NCBI GenBank assembly: GCA_012033335.1
Contig: JAAURB010000021.1
Location: forward strand, 1-59,839
Origin: Oscillatoriales cyanobacterium RM2_1_1
Lineage (GTDB): Bacteria > Cyanobacteriota > Cyanobacteriia > Cyanobacteriales > Microcoleaceae
Length of the DNA stretch: 59,839 nucleotides
Direction of reading: 5' to 3'
Part shown: positions 47,937 to 56,207 of the stretch, piece after piece
Layout: each line of letters opens with the position of its first letter
Position numbering within the stretch: position 1 is the first letter of the stretch
Notes under the pieces: model-generated
Told to the model about the DNA's origin: nothing
Seen by the model: only the letters and a program-made list of their open reading frames with translations
The model's database searches: none
Program-made: the position numbers and the translations under genes

Positions 47937-48710
47937 TTAATCCTCCCAAATTTTCCAAGGGGCATCTCCACTTTCCCACAGACTTTCTAAACGACGCTTG
48001 TCCCGCAATGTGTCCATGCACTGCCAGAACCCCGAATACTTGTAGGCCATCAGTTGGCCATCCTTGGCTAGATTTTCCAGGGGAGCTTTCTCCCATTGGG
48101 TGTCATCTCCTTCAATATACTCGACCACCTCGGGTTCCAGGACAAAAAATGCCCCATTAATCCAGCCTTCACGGGTTTGAGGCTTTTCTGAAAATTCCTT
48201 GATCTGATCTCCCTCCAGATCTAGATGGCCAAATCGGGCCGGAGGTCGCACCGCCGTCAAAGTCGCCAACTTACCATGGGATTTGTGAAAGGCTAACAAT
48301 TCATGCAAATTCAAGTCTGAAACCCCATCTCCCCAAGTCAACATAAAAGTCTCATTGCCCATGTAAGGAATCAGCCGCTTGATCCGTCCTCCCGTATTGG
48401 TATGAAGTCCGGTATCAATCAGTTCCACAGTCCAATCGGGTCTTTTGCCGCCATCCATCCTAACCACTCCGGTTTTTAAATTGACCGTCAGGTTGCTATT
48501 GAGCGAGCAATAATCCACCATGTATTTTTTGATCACTTCGGCTTTGTATCCTAGGGCGATCGCAAAATTCCCAAAGCCGTAATGGGCATAGTGTTGCATG
48601 ATATGCCAGAGAATCGGCCTCCCCCCAATTTCCACCATGGGCTTTGGCTTCTCAATTGTTTCCTCAGACAGACGAGTGCCCAACCCACCCGCTAAGATCC
48701 CAACTTTCAT
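47937..48710 (-). CDS. rfbF: Glucose-1-phosphate cytidylyltransferase
   Basis: 257 residues, standard size. The nucleotidyltransferase signature is MKVGILAGGLGTRLSEETIE with KPKPMVEIGGRPILWHIMQH, followed by FMLTWGDGVSDLNL (metal Asp), TAVRPPARFGHLDLEGD, GWINGAFFVLEPEVVEYIEG and DTQWEKAPLENLAKDGQLMA. It makes CDP-glucose from CTP and glucose-1-phosphate, the entry to CDP-deoxysugars of surface polysaccharides. First gene of the operon. The usual next enzyme, CDP-glucose 4,6-dehydratase (rfbG), is not in this window. Confidence 0.95.
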   Translation of the reverse strand: MKVGILAGGLGTRLSEETIEKPKPMVEIGGRPILWHIMQHYAHYGFGNFAIALGYKAEVIKKYMVDYCSLNSNLTVNLKTGVVRMDGGKRPDWTVELIDTGLHTNTGGRIKRLIPYMGNETFMLTWGDGVSDLNLHELLAFHKSHGKLATLTAVRPPARFGHLDLEGDQIKEFSEKPQTREGWINGAFFVLEPEVVEYIEGDDTQWEKAPLENLAKDGQLMAYKYSGFWQCMDTLRDKRRLESLWESGDAPWKIWED

Positions 48711-48862
48711 AAGGTGATTTAAAGGTAAGTTAAAAGTGGTTTAAAGCTTTATCAAGAATGCATGACGACAACTCAAAAACTCTTAGTTCCCAACTTGTAA
48801 GCCTACTCTATTAGCTTGAGCTGATCTTATCAGAACTACCAAAACTCTTTTGTAAAGATACT

Positions 48863-48960
48863 TATAGCGATTTCTAATCACGTGAGGTACAGATTTGAGA
48901 GGTGGCGGCGCACTGCGCCGCCACCTCTCTGTACTCCAGCAGCGTTGGAAACGCTGTATA
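48863..48960. repeat. Palindromic MITE-like element, copy 3
   Basis: Best preserved copy. Left end TATAGCGATTTCTAATCACG, right end GTTGGAAACGCTGTATA. The centre is a perfect 15-bp inverted repeat, GAGAGGTGGCGGCGC and GCGCCGCCACCTCTC, around a three-base loop ACT. Near-identical to 36411-36502. It lies upstream of rfbF and is directly joined on its right to an IS630-type stub. Confidence 0.85.
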
Positions 48961-49135
48961 GTAATCGTCGCCTAAGGTCAGGACGCTGCGTTGAGGACAG
49001 GTTTCATAGCTTCTTGCAAAGTATCAAACTCATCCAATTTCTTGCGAATGCGGCTCTTGAGCCATGACCAACAACGCTCAATTTTGTTTAGAGGTTCTCT
49101 TGATTATGTCTCTATGTTATGTGGCGATTGCTATA
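48957..49135 (-). mobile_element. IS630-family remnant (transposase C-terminus with both ends)
   Basis: On the minus strand 48978-49094 reads PLNKIERCWSWLKSRIRKKL then DEFDTLQEAMKPVLNAAS and stop, the classic C-terminus of IS630 transposases (the NPIE-CWSWLK motif with catalytic Glu). The stretch is bounded by TATAGTAATCGTCGCC at 48957 and GTGGCGATTGCTATA at 49121-49135, which are imperfect inverted repeats. This fits an internally deleted IS630 copy of about 180 bp. It abuts the TATA of the MITE-like element, consistent with insertion at a TA target. Confidence 0.75.
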
Positions 49136-49271
49136 TAAGATCGATAACCCTAATTCATTGACAACTTCCGCAGGATTGGCGGAATGAATTAACGATAGAT
49201 TAAAGCGCAGCCTGACCTAGGCCATTGCCTTAAGTCCAGACCTTCATAAGATAAAGTCAAAAAGATTAGAC

Positions 49272-50774
49272 CTAAAGAATCTTGGTAATAGCGCGATCGC
49301 GACCCTGATTCTTGGCCTGATATAACGCTTCATCCGCCATTCGCACTAAAGTCAGGGGAGACAACTCACGATGAGGAATCACCGTAGACACTCCCAAACT
49401 CAAGGTCACATAGGGGCTAACGATAGATTCCTCATGGTCAATCCGCAGATCATTAATCCCTAAACGAACTCGTTCCGCCAGATGCATTGCCCCCTCCAAA
49501 GGAGTATTCGGCAGGATTACGGCAAACTCCTCTCCTCCATAGCGAGCCACCAAATCCGCCGGGCGTTTAGCAGACTGATTAATTACTTTTGCCACCTGTC
49601 GCAGGCACTGATCTCCTTCCTGGTGGCCATAACGATCATTATAGGCTTTGAAACAGTCAACATCACACAGAATTATAGAGAGGGGTTGCTGCTCTCGAGC
49701 CAGACGAGTCCACTCGTTTCTCAGGCACTCATCAAAATACCGACGATTGGCAATCTGGGTGAGACTATCAATCTTAGCCGCCCGCTCCAATTCCAGATAG
49801 GCACTGCGCAGCCCTTCTTCGGCTTTTTTTTGCTGCATCAGGGAGCTCAGTTGTACGGCGATCGCCCGAATCAATTGCCTCAAGTGGAGGTCAGGCTCTA
49901 AAGTGGTTTCCCGATAAAATACCAGAACTGCCAGCACCAGGTTTCCCTGCAAAATTGGCAAGGCTAGCACGGAGCGGAATCCTGTGTTGAGGGCATCGAC
50001 GGTTCGCAGAAAAGAGACCGGTGTAACTTGGAGCAGATCCCCAACCCATTCCATTTCTCGAGACAGCCAAACCCGCCCCACCAGCCCAGTGTTCCGGGTC
50101 AAACTCAGGCTGGCACTTTGACTGGCAAATGCCTCAAGTTTGGGGGTTGAGGTGACTATCTGGCTGACCTTGAGCTCCATCTGATTGCCCTGGGGTATCC
50201 AGGCTTCTCCATAGCTCCATCCCAAGGTTTGACAGGCTTCCTGAAGGGTAATTTGTAGGGCAGTTTCAAAGTCCCAAGCTTCCCCCACTGCTTGAATCAT
50301 CCGCAGCATTAACTGAGTTTCTTCTTGGGCCCGCTGACGCTCCTGGATCTCCTGATGTAGAGCCTGGTTTTTCTGCATCAATTGATGGTGTTGTTGCTGA
50401 ATCGTCAATTGATTGCGAATCCGGGCCATCACCTCATCGAGCTCAAAAGGCTTTGTGATGTAGTCACTGCCCCCTGTCTGGAAAGCCTGTACCTTATCAA
50501 GGGTCTCTTCTAAGGCACTGATGAAAATCACAGGAATGTCCTGAATCTCTTGAATAGCCTGGAGCTGCCGACACACTTCGTAGCCGCTCATATCAGGCAA
50601 CTTGATGTCTAGTAGAATCAGATCCGGAGGATCTAGCTTTGTCGTCTCAAGGGCTATTTTGCCGCTGCGGGCAGCCCGAACATCGTAGCCCTGGTGACTC
50701 AGCAACTTCGATAAGACGCGGAGATTATCGAGCTGGTCGTCTACAATTAAAATACTGGCCAGAACATCAGACAT
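49272..50774 (-). CDS. Response regulator diguanylate cyclase (REC-GAF-GGDEF)
   Basis: 500 residues. Receiver domain (ILIVDDQLDNLRVLSKLL; Asp in LILLDIKLPDMSGYEV; ITKPFELDE), coiled coil (about 135-155), GAF-like domain (about 160-315), and GGDEF domain (about 335-500: DSLTQIANRRYFDECL, LILCDVDCFKAYNDRYGHQE). The active site ARYGGEEFAVILP is intact, and the RPAD inhibition site lies five residues before it. It makes c-di-GMP under control of an unknown kinase. The GAF resembles that of the GGDEF-EAL protein at 38052 (SYGEAWIP / EFGEAWIP), suggesting shared ancestry. Soluble, cytoplasmic. Confidence 0.93.
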   Translation of the reverse strand: MSDVLASILIVDDQLDNLRVLSKLLSHQGYDVRAARSGKIALETTKLDPPDLILLDIKLPDMSGYEVCRQLQAIQEIQDIPVIFISALEETLDKVQAFQTGGSDYITKPFELDEVMARIRNQLTIQQQHHQLMQKNQALHQEIQERQRAQEETQLMLRMIQAVGEAWDFETALQITLQEACQTLGWSYGEAWIPQGNQMELKVSQIVTSTPKLEAFASQSASLSLTRNTGLVGRVWLSREMEWVGDLLQVTPVSFLRTVDALNTGFRSVLALPILQGNLVLAVLVFYRETTLEPDLHLRQLIRAIAVQLSSLMQQKKAEEGLRSAYLELERAAKIDSLTQIANRRYFDECLRNEWTRLAREQQPLSIILCDVDCFKAYNDRYGHQEGDQCLRQVAKVINQSAKRPADLVARYGGEEFAVILPNTPLEGAMHLAERVRLGINDLRIDHEESIVSPYVTLSLGVSTVIPHRELSPLTLVRMADEALYQAKNQGRDRAITKIL

Positions 50775-50807
50775 AAATATAGAAGCAACATTTGCTGACC
50801 TGAGAAA

Positions 50808-51224
50808 CTAGGCAACTGACCAATTCATCCGTTCAGCATGGTTCCAGAACGCTTCTAGATTATAAAACTCTCGCTCTTCCGGCAACATGATATGAACTAC
50901 CACGTCCCCATAATCGATTAATATCCAGCTTCCTTCTTTTTGTCCTTCTACACTCACCGGAACCCGATTTAGTTTTTCCTCAACGGCATGATAGATCGCC
51001 TGGGAGATCGCCCGCACTTGCACGCTGGAGAAACCCGTCATCACAATGAAGTAATCAGCCAGATAACAGACCTCAGAGACCTGCAACACCAAGATATCAT
51101 CTGCCTTGCGCTCTTCTGCGGCCTGGGCTACAACCAGGGCGGTATTCCAGGTTTGCTCTAGATTGTAGGGATCGGGAGTCGGGCTTGAACCTAAAGAGTG
51201 ATGAGTGTGAACAGGATTAACCAT
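50808..51224 (-). CDS. rsfS: Ribosome silencing factor RsfS
   Basis: 138 residues. Family landmarks: AAEERKADDILVLQVSEVCY, LADYFIVMTGFSSVQVRAIS, EGQKEGSWILIDYGDVVVHI and MLPEEREFYNLEAFWNHAE. It binds ribosomal protein uL14 and blocks 30S-50S joining in the dark or under starvation. A roughly 20-residue N-terminal extension precedes the core. It lies 148 bp downstream of yqeK on the same strand, a common pairing. Confidence 0.93.
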   Translation of the reverse strand: MVNPVHTHHSLGSSPTPDPYNLEQTWNTALVVAQAAEERKADDILVLQVSEVCYLADYFIVMTGFSSVQVRAISQAIYHAVEEKLNRVPVSVEGQKEGSWILIDYGDVVVHIMLPEEREFYNLEAFWNHAERMNWSVA

Positions 51225-51372
51225 GCAATAACAATGAGTCTCCAGAAAGGGCTAATTTAATGATAAAGTAGACTCTATTTCACCATTTATTTATTTTAGC
51301 AGTGGGATTTTATCCGGTCACCCTGCAAAACGTATCTTAATATGATTCATTTTCGGGTTCATGGGTTCTGAT

Positions 51373-51960
51373 TCAGCCATGGGAGTCATCTCTGGCCATG
51401 GCCAGAGCCCAATTTCGTGTAGAAATCACTCGCGGATGAATGGTGCGGCCAGTTTGAATCAGGTATTGCAGGGTATAGTCGCAGGTTTGCCAGACGGCCC
51501 GATGGAGATTTTCAAAGCTGACCTGACGTAATCGGTTTAGTTCAGGGGTCTGCCCTCGACCGGATTCCAGGGTATCCGCTAGAAACACAATGCAACTCAA
51601 CGATGTCATTCCAGGGCTCCCCAGGGTATGGTGAGCGATCGCCTGCAAAATTTCTGCCTCTTCAATGCCAAATTCCGTTCGGGCTACCAGGGCACTGACA
51701 TCCGCATGGATTAAATGGGGGTACTGTTCCAGAATCGGATCAAGGGGAATCGGCTCTGCCCGAGCCCACTCCAGCAATCTCTGAGATGGGAAATACTTGG
51801 CCAGATCATGCATCAGGGCGGCAGTCTGCGCCTGGCATGGATCAACCTGATAATGGTCGGCTAAACGCAAAGCCATTTGCTCAACCCCCAGAATATGCTG
51901 GACGCGAGCAGGGGGAACATTTTTACTCAGCCAATCTAGTACCTGACTTCGTAGGCTCAT
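51373..51960 (-). CDS. yqeK: YqeK-type HD phosphohydrolase (symmetrical Ap4A hydrolase)
   Basis: 195 residues. HD-domain metal ligands: RVQHILGVEQMALRLADHYQ, ALMHDLAKYF, HLIHADVSALVARTEFG, AIAHHTLGSPGMTSLS and IVFLADTLE. YqeK enzymes split diadenosine tetraphosphate symmetrically into two ADP and usually neighbour nadD and rsfS. Here rsfS follows, but nadD is absent. Its start overlaps the stop of the glycosyltransferase gene by four bases (ATGA), so coupled expression is likely. Confidence 0.9.
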   Translation of the reverse strand: MSLRSQVLDWLSKNVPPARVQHILGVEQMALRLADHYQVDPCQAQTAALMHDLAKYFPSQRLLEWARAEPIPLDPILEQYPHLIHADVSALVARTEFGIEEAEILQAIAHHTLGSPGMTSLSCIVFLADTLESGRGQTPELNRLRQVSFENLHRAVWQTCDYTLQYLIQTGRTIHPRVISTRNWALAMARDDSHG

Positions 51961-53227
51961 GACTTGAGGGGGGCTTCGAGAACTTTAGGCTTCTTGGGGG
52001 TGACGATTTGTCTGAATAGGGCTTCGTACTGATTCAACGCCTGGTCAAAGGAGAAATGATCCTCTGCATATTGGCGACCCCATTTGCCAAAGGCTCGAAC
52101 CTTTTCTGGATGATGATAGAGCTCTAGTACCTGATCAGCCAGGGCTTGAGGATTTTCAGGCTCGACGACGATTCCGCCGCCGCTGCTCTCTACAGCCGCT
52201 TTCGCTGTGCCTGTGTCGGGGACAGATGCCACAATCGCACAACCACTAGCCAACAGCACCGGAATCTTGGACGGTAAATTAAATACGGTAACCTGACGTT
52301 TTTGTACCACCAGACCAATATCTGCCGCTGACAACATCTCGGGTAACTTTTCCCGAGGCTGGAAAGGAAGCAGCAGTACATTTCTAGCATTATGAGCGTG
52401 ACAACATTCTTGCAAATGCCCCAGGGCGCTGGCTTCTCCCACAATCACAAAAACAATATCAGGAAACTCCTGAAGCTGAGCGGCGGCGGCGATCACCGTC
52501 TCTAATCCCTGCGTTAACGCAATGTTGCCTGAATAAAGGACAACAAATTTGCCGACCAAATTATGGGTCATCCGAAACTCATTATGACGCTGGGGTAAGG
52601 GGCGAACAAACTGAGTATCCACCAATTGGGAATATAGGTGATTTTTTCGGGGGGAACTCCCTGCTCGATCAGCTTATCGGCAAATCCGGTGGCGATGACG
52701 CTGATGCGATTGGCGCGCCAGTAAGCAAATTGCTCAAATCGTTTGGCAATTTTGGCGATAATCCCACCCTTTTTTACGAGATTGACCCGGACGGCTGCTT
52801 CTGAAACGATATCTTGAATATTAATTACAAATGGGCAACGATTGGCCCAGGCATACAGGGCTATAGGAGCACATACCAGCAGGGGAGGCTCTGTCGCAAA
52901 CACCACATCCGGTCGCCATCCCCTGAGGGCTTGAACTAGGCTGGTGGCAATAAAGCTACCATCTAACAAAATCCGATCTAAAACCCCGGGTTCAGGCCCC
53001 CGCACGAAAACATAGCTACGCTGAATCGTGACACCATTTCGCTCTTCTGTCATGTAAAACTTTCCCCGATAACCAGGATAAACCCGACGTTCAGGGTAGT
53101 TTGGCATCCCGGTAACAACTCGGACTTGATGCCCCCGCTTAACCAACCCCTCTGCTAACTCTGTCACCAAGGGGGCAATCCCGATTGGCTCAGGGTAATA
53201 GTTATAGGAATAAATTAAAATTCGCAT
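51957..53227 (-). CDS. WcaI-like GT4 glycosyltransferase (frameshifted near 52622)
   Basis: 423 residues rejoined, starting MRILIYSYNYYPEPIGIAPL at 53227. The N-terminal half contains RVVTGMPNYPERRVYPGYRG, VFATEPPLLVCAPI, NIQDIVSEAAV and ISVIATGFADKLIEQGVPPE, then the frame turns into WWILSLFAPYP and stops. The shifted frame supplies VDTQFVRPLPQRHNEFR and the GT-B C-terminal domain: VVLYSGNIALTQGLETVI, LLPFQPREKLPEMLSAADIG, PSKIPVLLASGCAIVASV and ESSGGGIVVEPENPQALA. One extra G in GGTGG at 52622-52623 restores IPNWVDTQFV. The family builds exopolysaccharides such as colanic acid; acceptor unknown. Confidence 0.85.
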
Positions 53228-53739
53228 GATGTTCAGATCCAACAACTAGCACATTGAGTAATTTGCAGGAGCTTGCAGTATCAGAAATGAATCCAATCGA
53301 GATGCTGTACCCTGCTGATCTCTCCTACATTTATTTCCACCTAGGATCAGGATACCCTGTTCCAGGAGTATAGTAATCGCTTCCTTCTTCCCTTAATCTA
53401 ACAAACTGTGTTAACTCTCCTTGGGAGTCATCTTCTCACCTGCGATTAGATATTCAGTAGGGTGGGTTTAGCTTGATATGCGGATTTGACTTCTTCCAAT
53501 TGGGGAGGTTATTGATAAAACATTACTAGTGGGGACTTTAATGAGATCAAACTGAATATCTATTTCAATAGACTTGACAGCAAGTAATGTTTTACACTCT
53601 TTCAGGACATCAAAAGCGCTAATTCAGGTCTGGTCTGGCATAAAAAATTTCTGAGTATAGCTATATCCAAAAAATAGTGCCCATAAAGTTATATCTGTAA
53701 AGTCATAAAGGCTATCAATCTATTCCTTAATTATTCCCC
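53228..53739. other. Intergenic, no gene recognised
   Basis: About 510 bp between divergent genes (glycosyltransferase leftward, AI-2E permease rightward). It contains two TATAG motifs (TATAGTAATCGC near 53369, TATAGCTATA near 53658) like the ends of IS630-type elements elsewhere in the window, but no transposase sequence between them. Promoters for both flanking genes should lie here; I could not pick convincing boxes. Confidence 0.4.
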
Positions 53740-54801
53740 ATGGCTCAAAACTCTGTAACCCGTTTACTAATTACTATTGCTGGCTTGGTTGTCATTATTG
53801 CTGGTATCAGGTCGGCTTCCGGTTTGCTGGGGCCAATTTTATTAGCATTGTTCATTGTGCTGTTTTGTAATCCCATTGTCCTCTGGCTGCAACGGAAGGG
53901 GCTACCAGGATGGGCAGCCAATATCATCGTCATTCTGGGGGTGATTCTTGCAGGGTTGACCCTGATTCTGTTCCTGGGGGTTTCAATTAATCGATTGTCT
54001 GTCGCCCTACCCCGGTATCAATCGTTGATTACTGAGCAACAGGACGCGATTGTGGCGGAGATGGATCGGTTTGGGATTGAGGTTTCGGACATTCTGGAGC
54101 TGGAGATTTTTCAGCCTGGAAGGATTATTCAGTTACTTCTAGGGTTTCTCAAAGGTTTACTCAATACCCTCAGCAGTATTGGATTGACCCTGTTTATTTT
54201 TGTCTACATGTTGGCCGGATCCCCTAGTTTTTCTCAAAAACTACAGCGGGGCCTAATCAGACATCAAGGAATGCTGGCGCGGTTGAATTCCTTTGGCCGC
54301 AGCATCAGCGTATACCTTTTTATCAAAGGCTGTCTAGGTTTATTCACGGCGATTGGTCAAGTCCTGTTGTTGTGGGCCGTTGGGGTAGATTTTGCTTTGC
54401 TCTGGGGGGTTCTATCGTTTTTGCTAAATTTCATTCCTAATATCGGCTACATCATCTCCTTGATTCCTCCAGTACTGCTAGCCCTGTTAGAATTTGGCCT
54501 AGTCAAGGCTGTGTTGGTGTTGGTGGGCTATACCTTGATTAATAACTTTTTTGATATGGTGATCGCCCCGCGCTATCTGGGCCAGGGGTTGGATTTATCC
54601 AGTCTGGTGACATTTTTAGCGGTGATCATCTGGAGCTGGATTTTGGGGCCTGTCGGGGCATTTCTAGCCCTGCCCCTGACGGTAATGATTAAAAAATTAG
54701 TCCTGGAATCCTTTGAAGACACTCGATTACTGGCGGTACTGGCCGGGACTGAGACTCCCCTCAACCCCAACCATAACGGGCCTCAGTCGCCGCTAATTTG
54801 A
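53740..54801 (+). CDS. AI-2E family transporter (permease)
   Basis: 353 residues. N-terminal helices (LLITIAGLVVIIAGIRSA, LLGPILLALFIVLFCNPIV), GWAANIIVILGVILAGLTLI, an amphipathic middle region, and a conserved C-terminal block LLWGVLSFLLNFIPNIGYII, LIPPVLLALLEFGL, INNFFDMVIAPRYLGQGLDL, WSWILGPVGAFLALPLTVMI. This is the UPF0118/PerM family, exporters with varied substrates; quorum-signal transport should not be assumed. Confidence 0.9.
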   Translation: MAQNSVTRLLITIAGLVVIIAGIRSASGLLGPILLALFIVLFCNPIVLWLQRKGLPGWAANIIVILGVILAGLTLILFLGVSINRLSVALPRYQSLITEQQDAIVAEMDRFGIEVSDILELEIFQPGRIIQLLLGFLKGLLNTLSSIGLTLFIFVYMLAGSPSFSQKLQRGLIRHQGMLARLNSFGRSISVYLFIKGCLGLFTAIGQVLLLWAVGVDFALLWGVLSFLLNFIPNIGYIISLIPPVLLALLEFGLVKAVLVLVGYTLINNFFDMVIAPRYLGQGLDLSSLVTFLAVIIWSWILGPVGAFLALPLTVMIKKLVLESFEDTRLLAVLAGTETPLNPNHNGPQSPLI

Positions 54802-54804
54802 TGC

Positions 54805-54828
54805 TCAAACTCCCTCTCCTGAGTTTGA
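54805..54828. terminator. Possible hairpin after AI-2E gene
   Basis: A perfect 8-bp stem TCAAACTC / GAGTTTGA with an eight-base loop lies a few bases after the stop. No T-run follows on either strand, so it is a weak terminator candidate. Confidence 0.3.
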
Positions 54829-54859
54829 AAGATTTGAAAGAGAAGTTGAAATGAGGGCG

Positions 54860-55690
54860 TTACCCCAGGGCTAGCTCGTCGGGGGACAGGGTGATGAACC
54901 CTCCCGCTAGATCGCTGGCGGTTGTATTAACGGAGCGGCCAATAATCTGGCCCGTTGCTGCAATTCTAATTTCTGTGCCTTCAATAATGCCATTCCCATT
55001 GGGATCCACATCGACTCCGGTAAAGTCCTGAAATACCTGTCTAATCGCCGCTGGAGTCAACAAAGCTCGAAGCTGATCAGGGGTAAATCCCAGATTCTGA
55101 ACCTCAATCACAGCGGTTAAGAGCTCATCTGATAGGACATCATCAATCACTACAGTCACTGGAGTGAGCAAAAGATCAGCTTCAGTCAGTCCAGGGGGTA
55201 ATCCAATCCGATCCCTCTCTGTCCCCTGAAAATCTAGAATCGTATCCGCTTCCGCCCCAAACGGATCGGCCTCAGGGGAGATGAAGGACAGCACCAGCAC
55301 ATCACTGCCACCATTGCCAGCGAGAAAATCTGTGCCGCGATCACCAAAGATTGAGTCATTGCCCACACCTCCCACCAACAAGTCTGCGTCTTGGCCCCCT
55401 CGAAGGATGTCATTGCCCCCGTCTCCATTCACGAAATCAAATCCCCGATTGCCATTGAGGGTATCAGCTCCTTCTCCGCCCTCAATGGAATCAAAGTCTT
55501 GACCACCCCAGATGCGATCGCCTCCCCCTAGTCCCTGCAAGGTATCATTGCCCTGGTTGCCGTTGATGGTATCGGAGACCGATGAACCGATGACCCAATC
55601 ATTGCCCCCCAGGGCTAAAACATCAGTTTGTAAATCGGGGGAAATGGTGAACTGATCGTCACCCGCCGTCAAAAGAAATATACTGCTCAT
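54860..55690 (-). CDS. RTX calcium-binding repeat protein with EF-hand-like loop
   Basis: 276 residues. From about residue 8 to 130 it is a row of RTX nonapeptides (GGNDWVIGS, GNQGNDTLQ, GGQDFDSIEG, GGEGADTLNG, GDGGNDILRG, GGVGNDSIFG, GNGGSDVLVL), which form a calcium-bound parallel beta roll. The C-terminal half has no RTX, but contains DVDPNGNGIIEGTE, a loop with EF-hand spacing. No enzyme domain and no Sec signal are visible, so type I secretion is the likely route. Structural or surface role unknown. Confidence 0.85.
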   Translation of the reverse strand: MSSIFLLTAGDDQFTISPDLQTDVLALGGNDWVIGSSVSDTINGNQGNDTLQGLGGGDRIWGGQDFDSIEGGEGADTLNGNRGFDFVNGDGGNDILRGGQDADLLVGGVGNDSIFGDRGTDFLAGNGGSDVLVLSFISPEADPFGAEADTILDFQGTERDRIGLPPGLTEADLLLTPVTVVIDDVLSDELLTAVIEVQNLGFTPDQLRALLTPAAIRQVFQDFTGVDVDPNGNGIIEGTEIRIAATGQIIGRSVNTTASDLAGGFITLSPDELALG

Positions 55691-55720
55691 GAATTCAATA
55701 TCCTCAATGTTATTCTTTTA

Positions 55721-55757
55721 GTCAAATGGCTGTGGTCAAATGGCTGTGGTCAAATGG
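55721..55757. repeat. 14-bp tandem repeat
   Basis: GTCAAATGGCTGTG is repeated 2.6 times, just upstream of the RTX gene start. Confidence 0.85.
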
Positions 55758-55791
55758 TTTCAGTAGCTTGACGCAATCAATTAGAAGATTG

Positions 55792-55850
55792 ATGGGGGGA
55801 TGAAGGGGGCTTTTCCCCCTTCCTGGGGCGAAGCCCCAGATTCCCTGCCA
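55792..55850. repeat. GC-rich double hairpin repeat, copy B
   Basis: Two consecutive hairpins: GAAGGGGG facing CCCCCTTC (loop CTTTT), then CTGGGGC facing GCCCCAG (loop GAA). The same architecture and core sequence as 2976-3027. Confidence 0.7.
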
Positions 55851-55892
55851 TTTAACAATTAATTACAACCACCTACTGAGTAGTCGGTGCGG

Positions 55893-56070
55893 TCAGTTTT
55901 GCGCTCTCAGGGAGAAGACTTTCCCTCCCTCGGCAGTCGCTTGCGTTCCCAAGGGAATTACTCACAATCCTACATCTTGAATGTTTCTAGTGGCATTAAT
56001 ATCTCTGTTCTGGATGAATTATGGATGGTGTGGCAGTGAGGCACTCCAGATCCGGACATCCTATGGCAGA
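55893..56070 (-). pseudogene. tnpB: TnpB C-terminal remnant
   Basis: On the minus strand 55963-56013 reads QNRDINATRNIQDVGL, the RuvC-III segment of TnpB. After a TGA the same frame continues VIPLGTQATAEGGKVFSLRA, the usual variable tail of IS200/IS605-type TnpB. Upstream bases (TGTCCGGATCTGGAGTG) resemble the zinc-ribbon CPDxG region in shifted frames. Everything before that is missing. It is a dead right-end fragment. Confidence 0.65.
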
Positions 56071-56207
56071 AAATCAGCAATATGGGGCAAGGATTTAGAT
56101 GGCAATTCCCATCGGCTCAAGCCAAATTCTGTAAAATGGTAAGGTCAGTAGAGTCTCCTGTTTGGGAGATCAAGGATGTCCTGTTGAGAATTGTTTGGCA
56201 CTGAACT

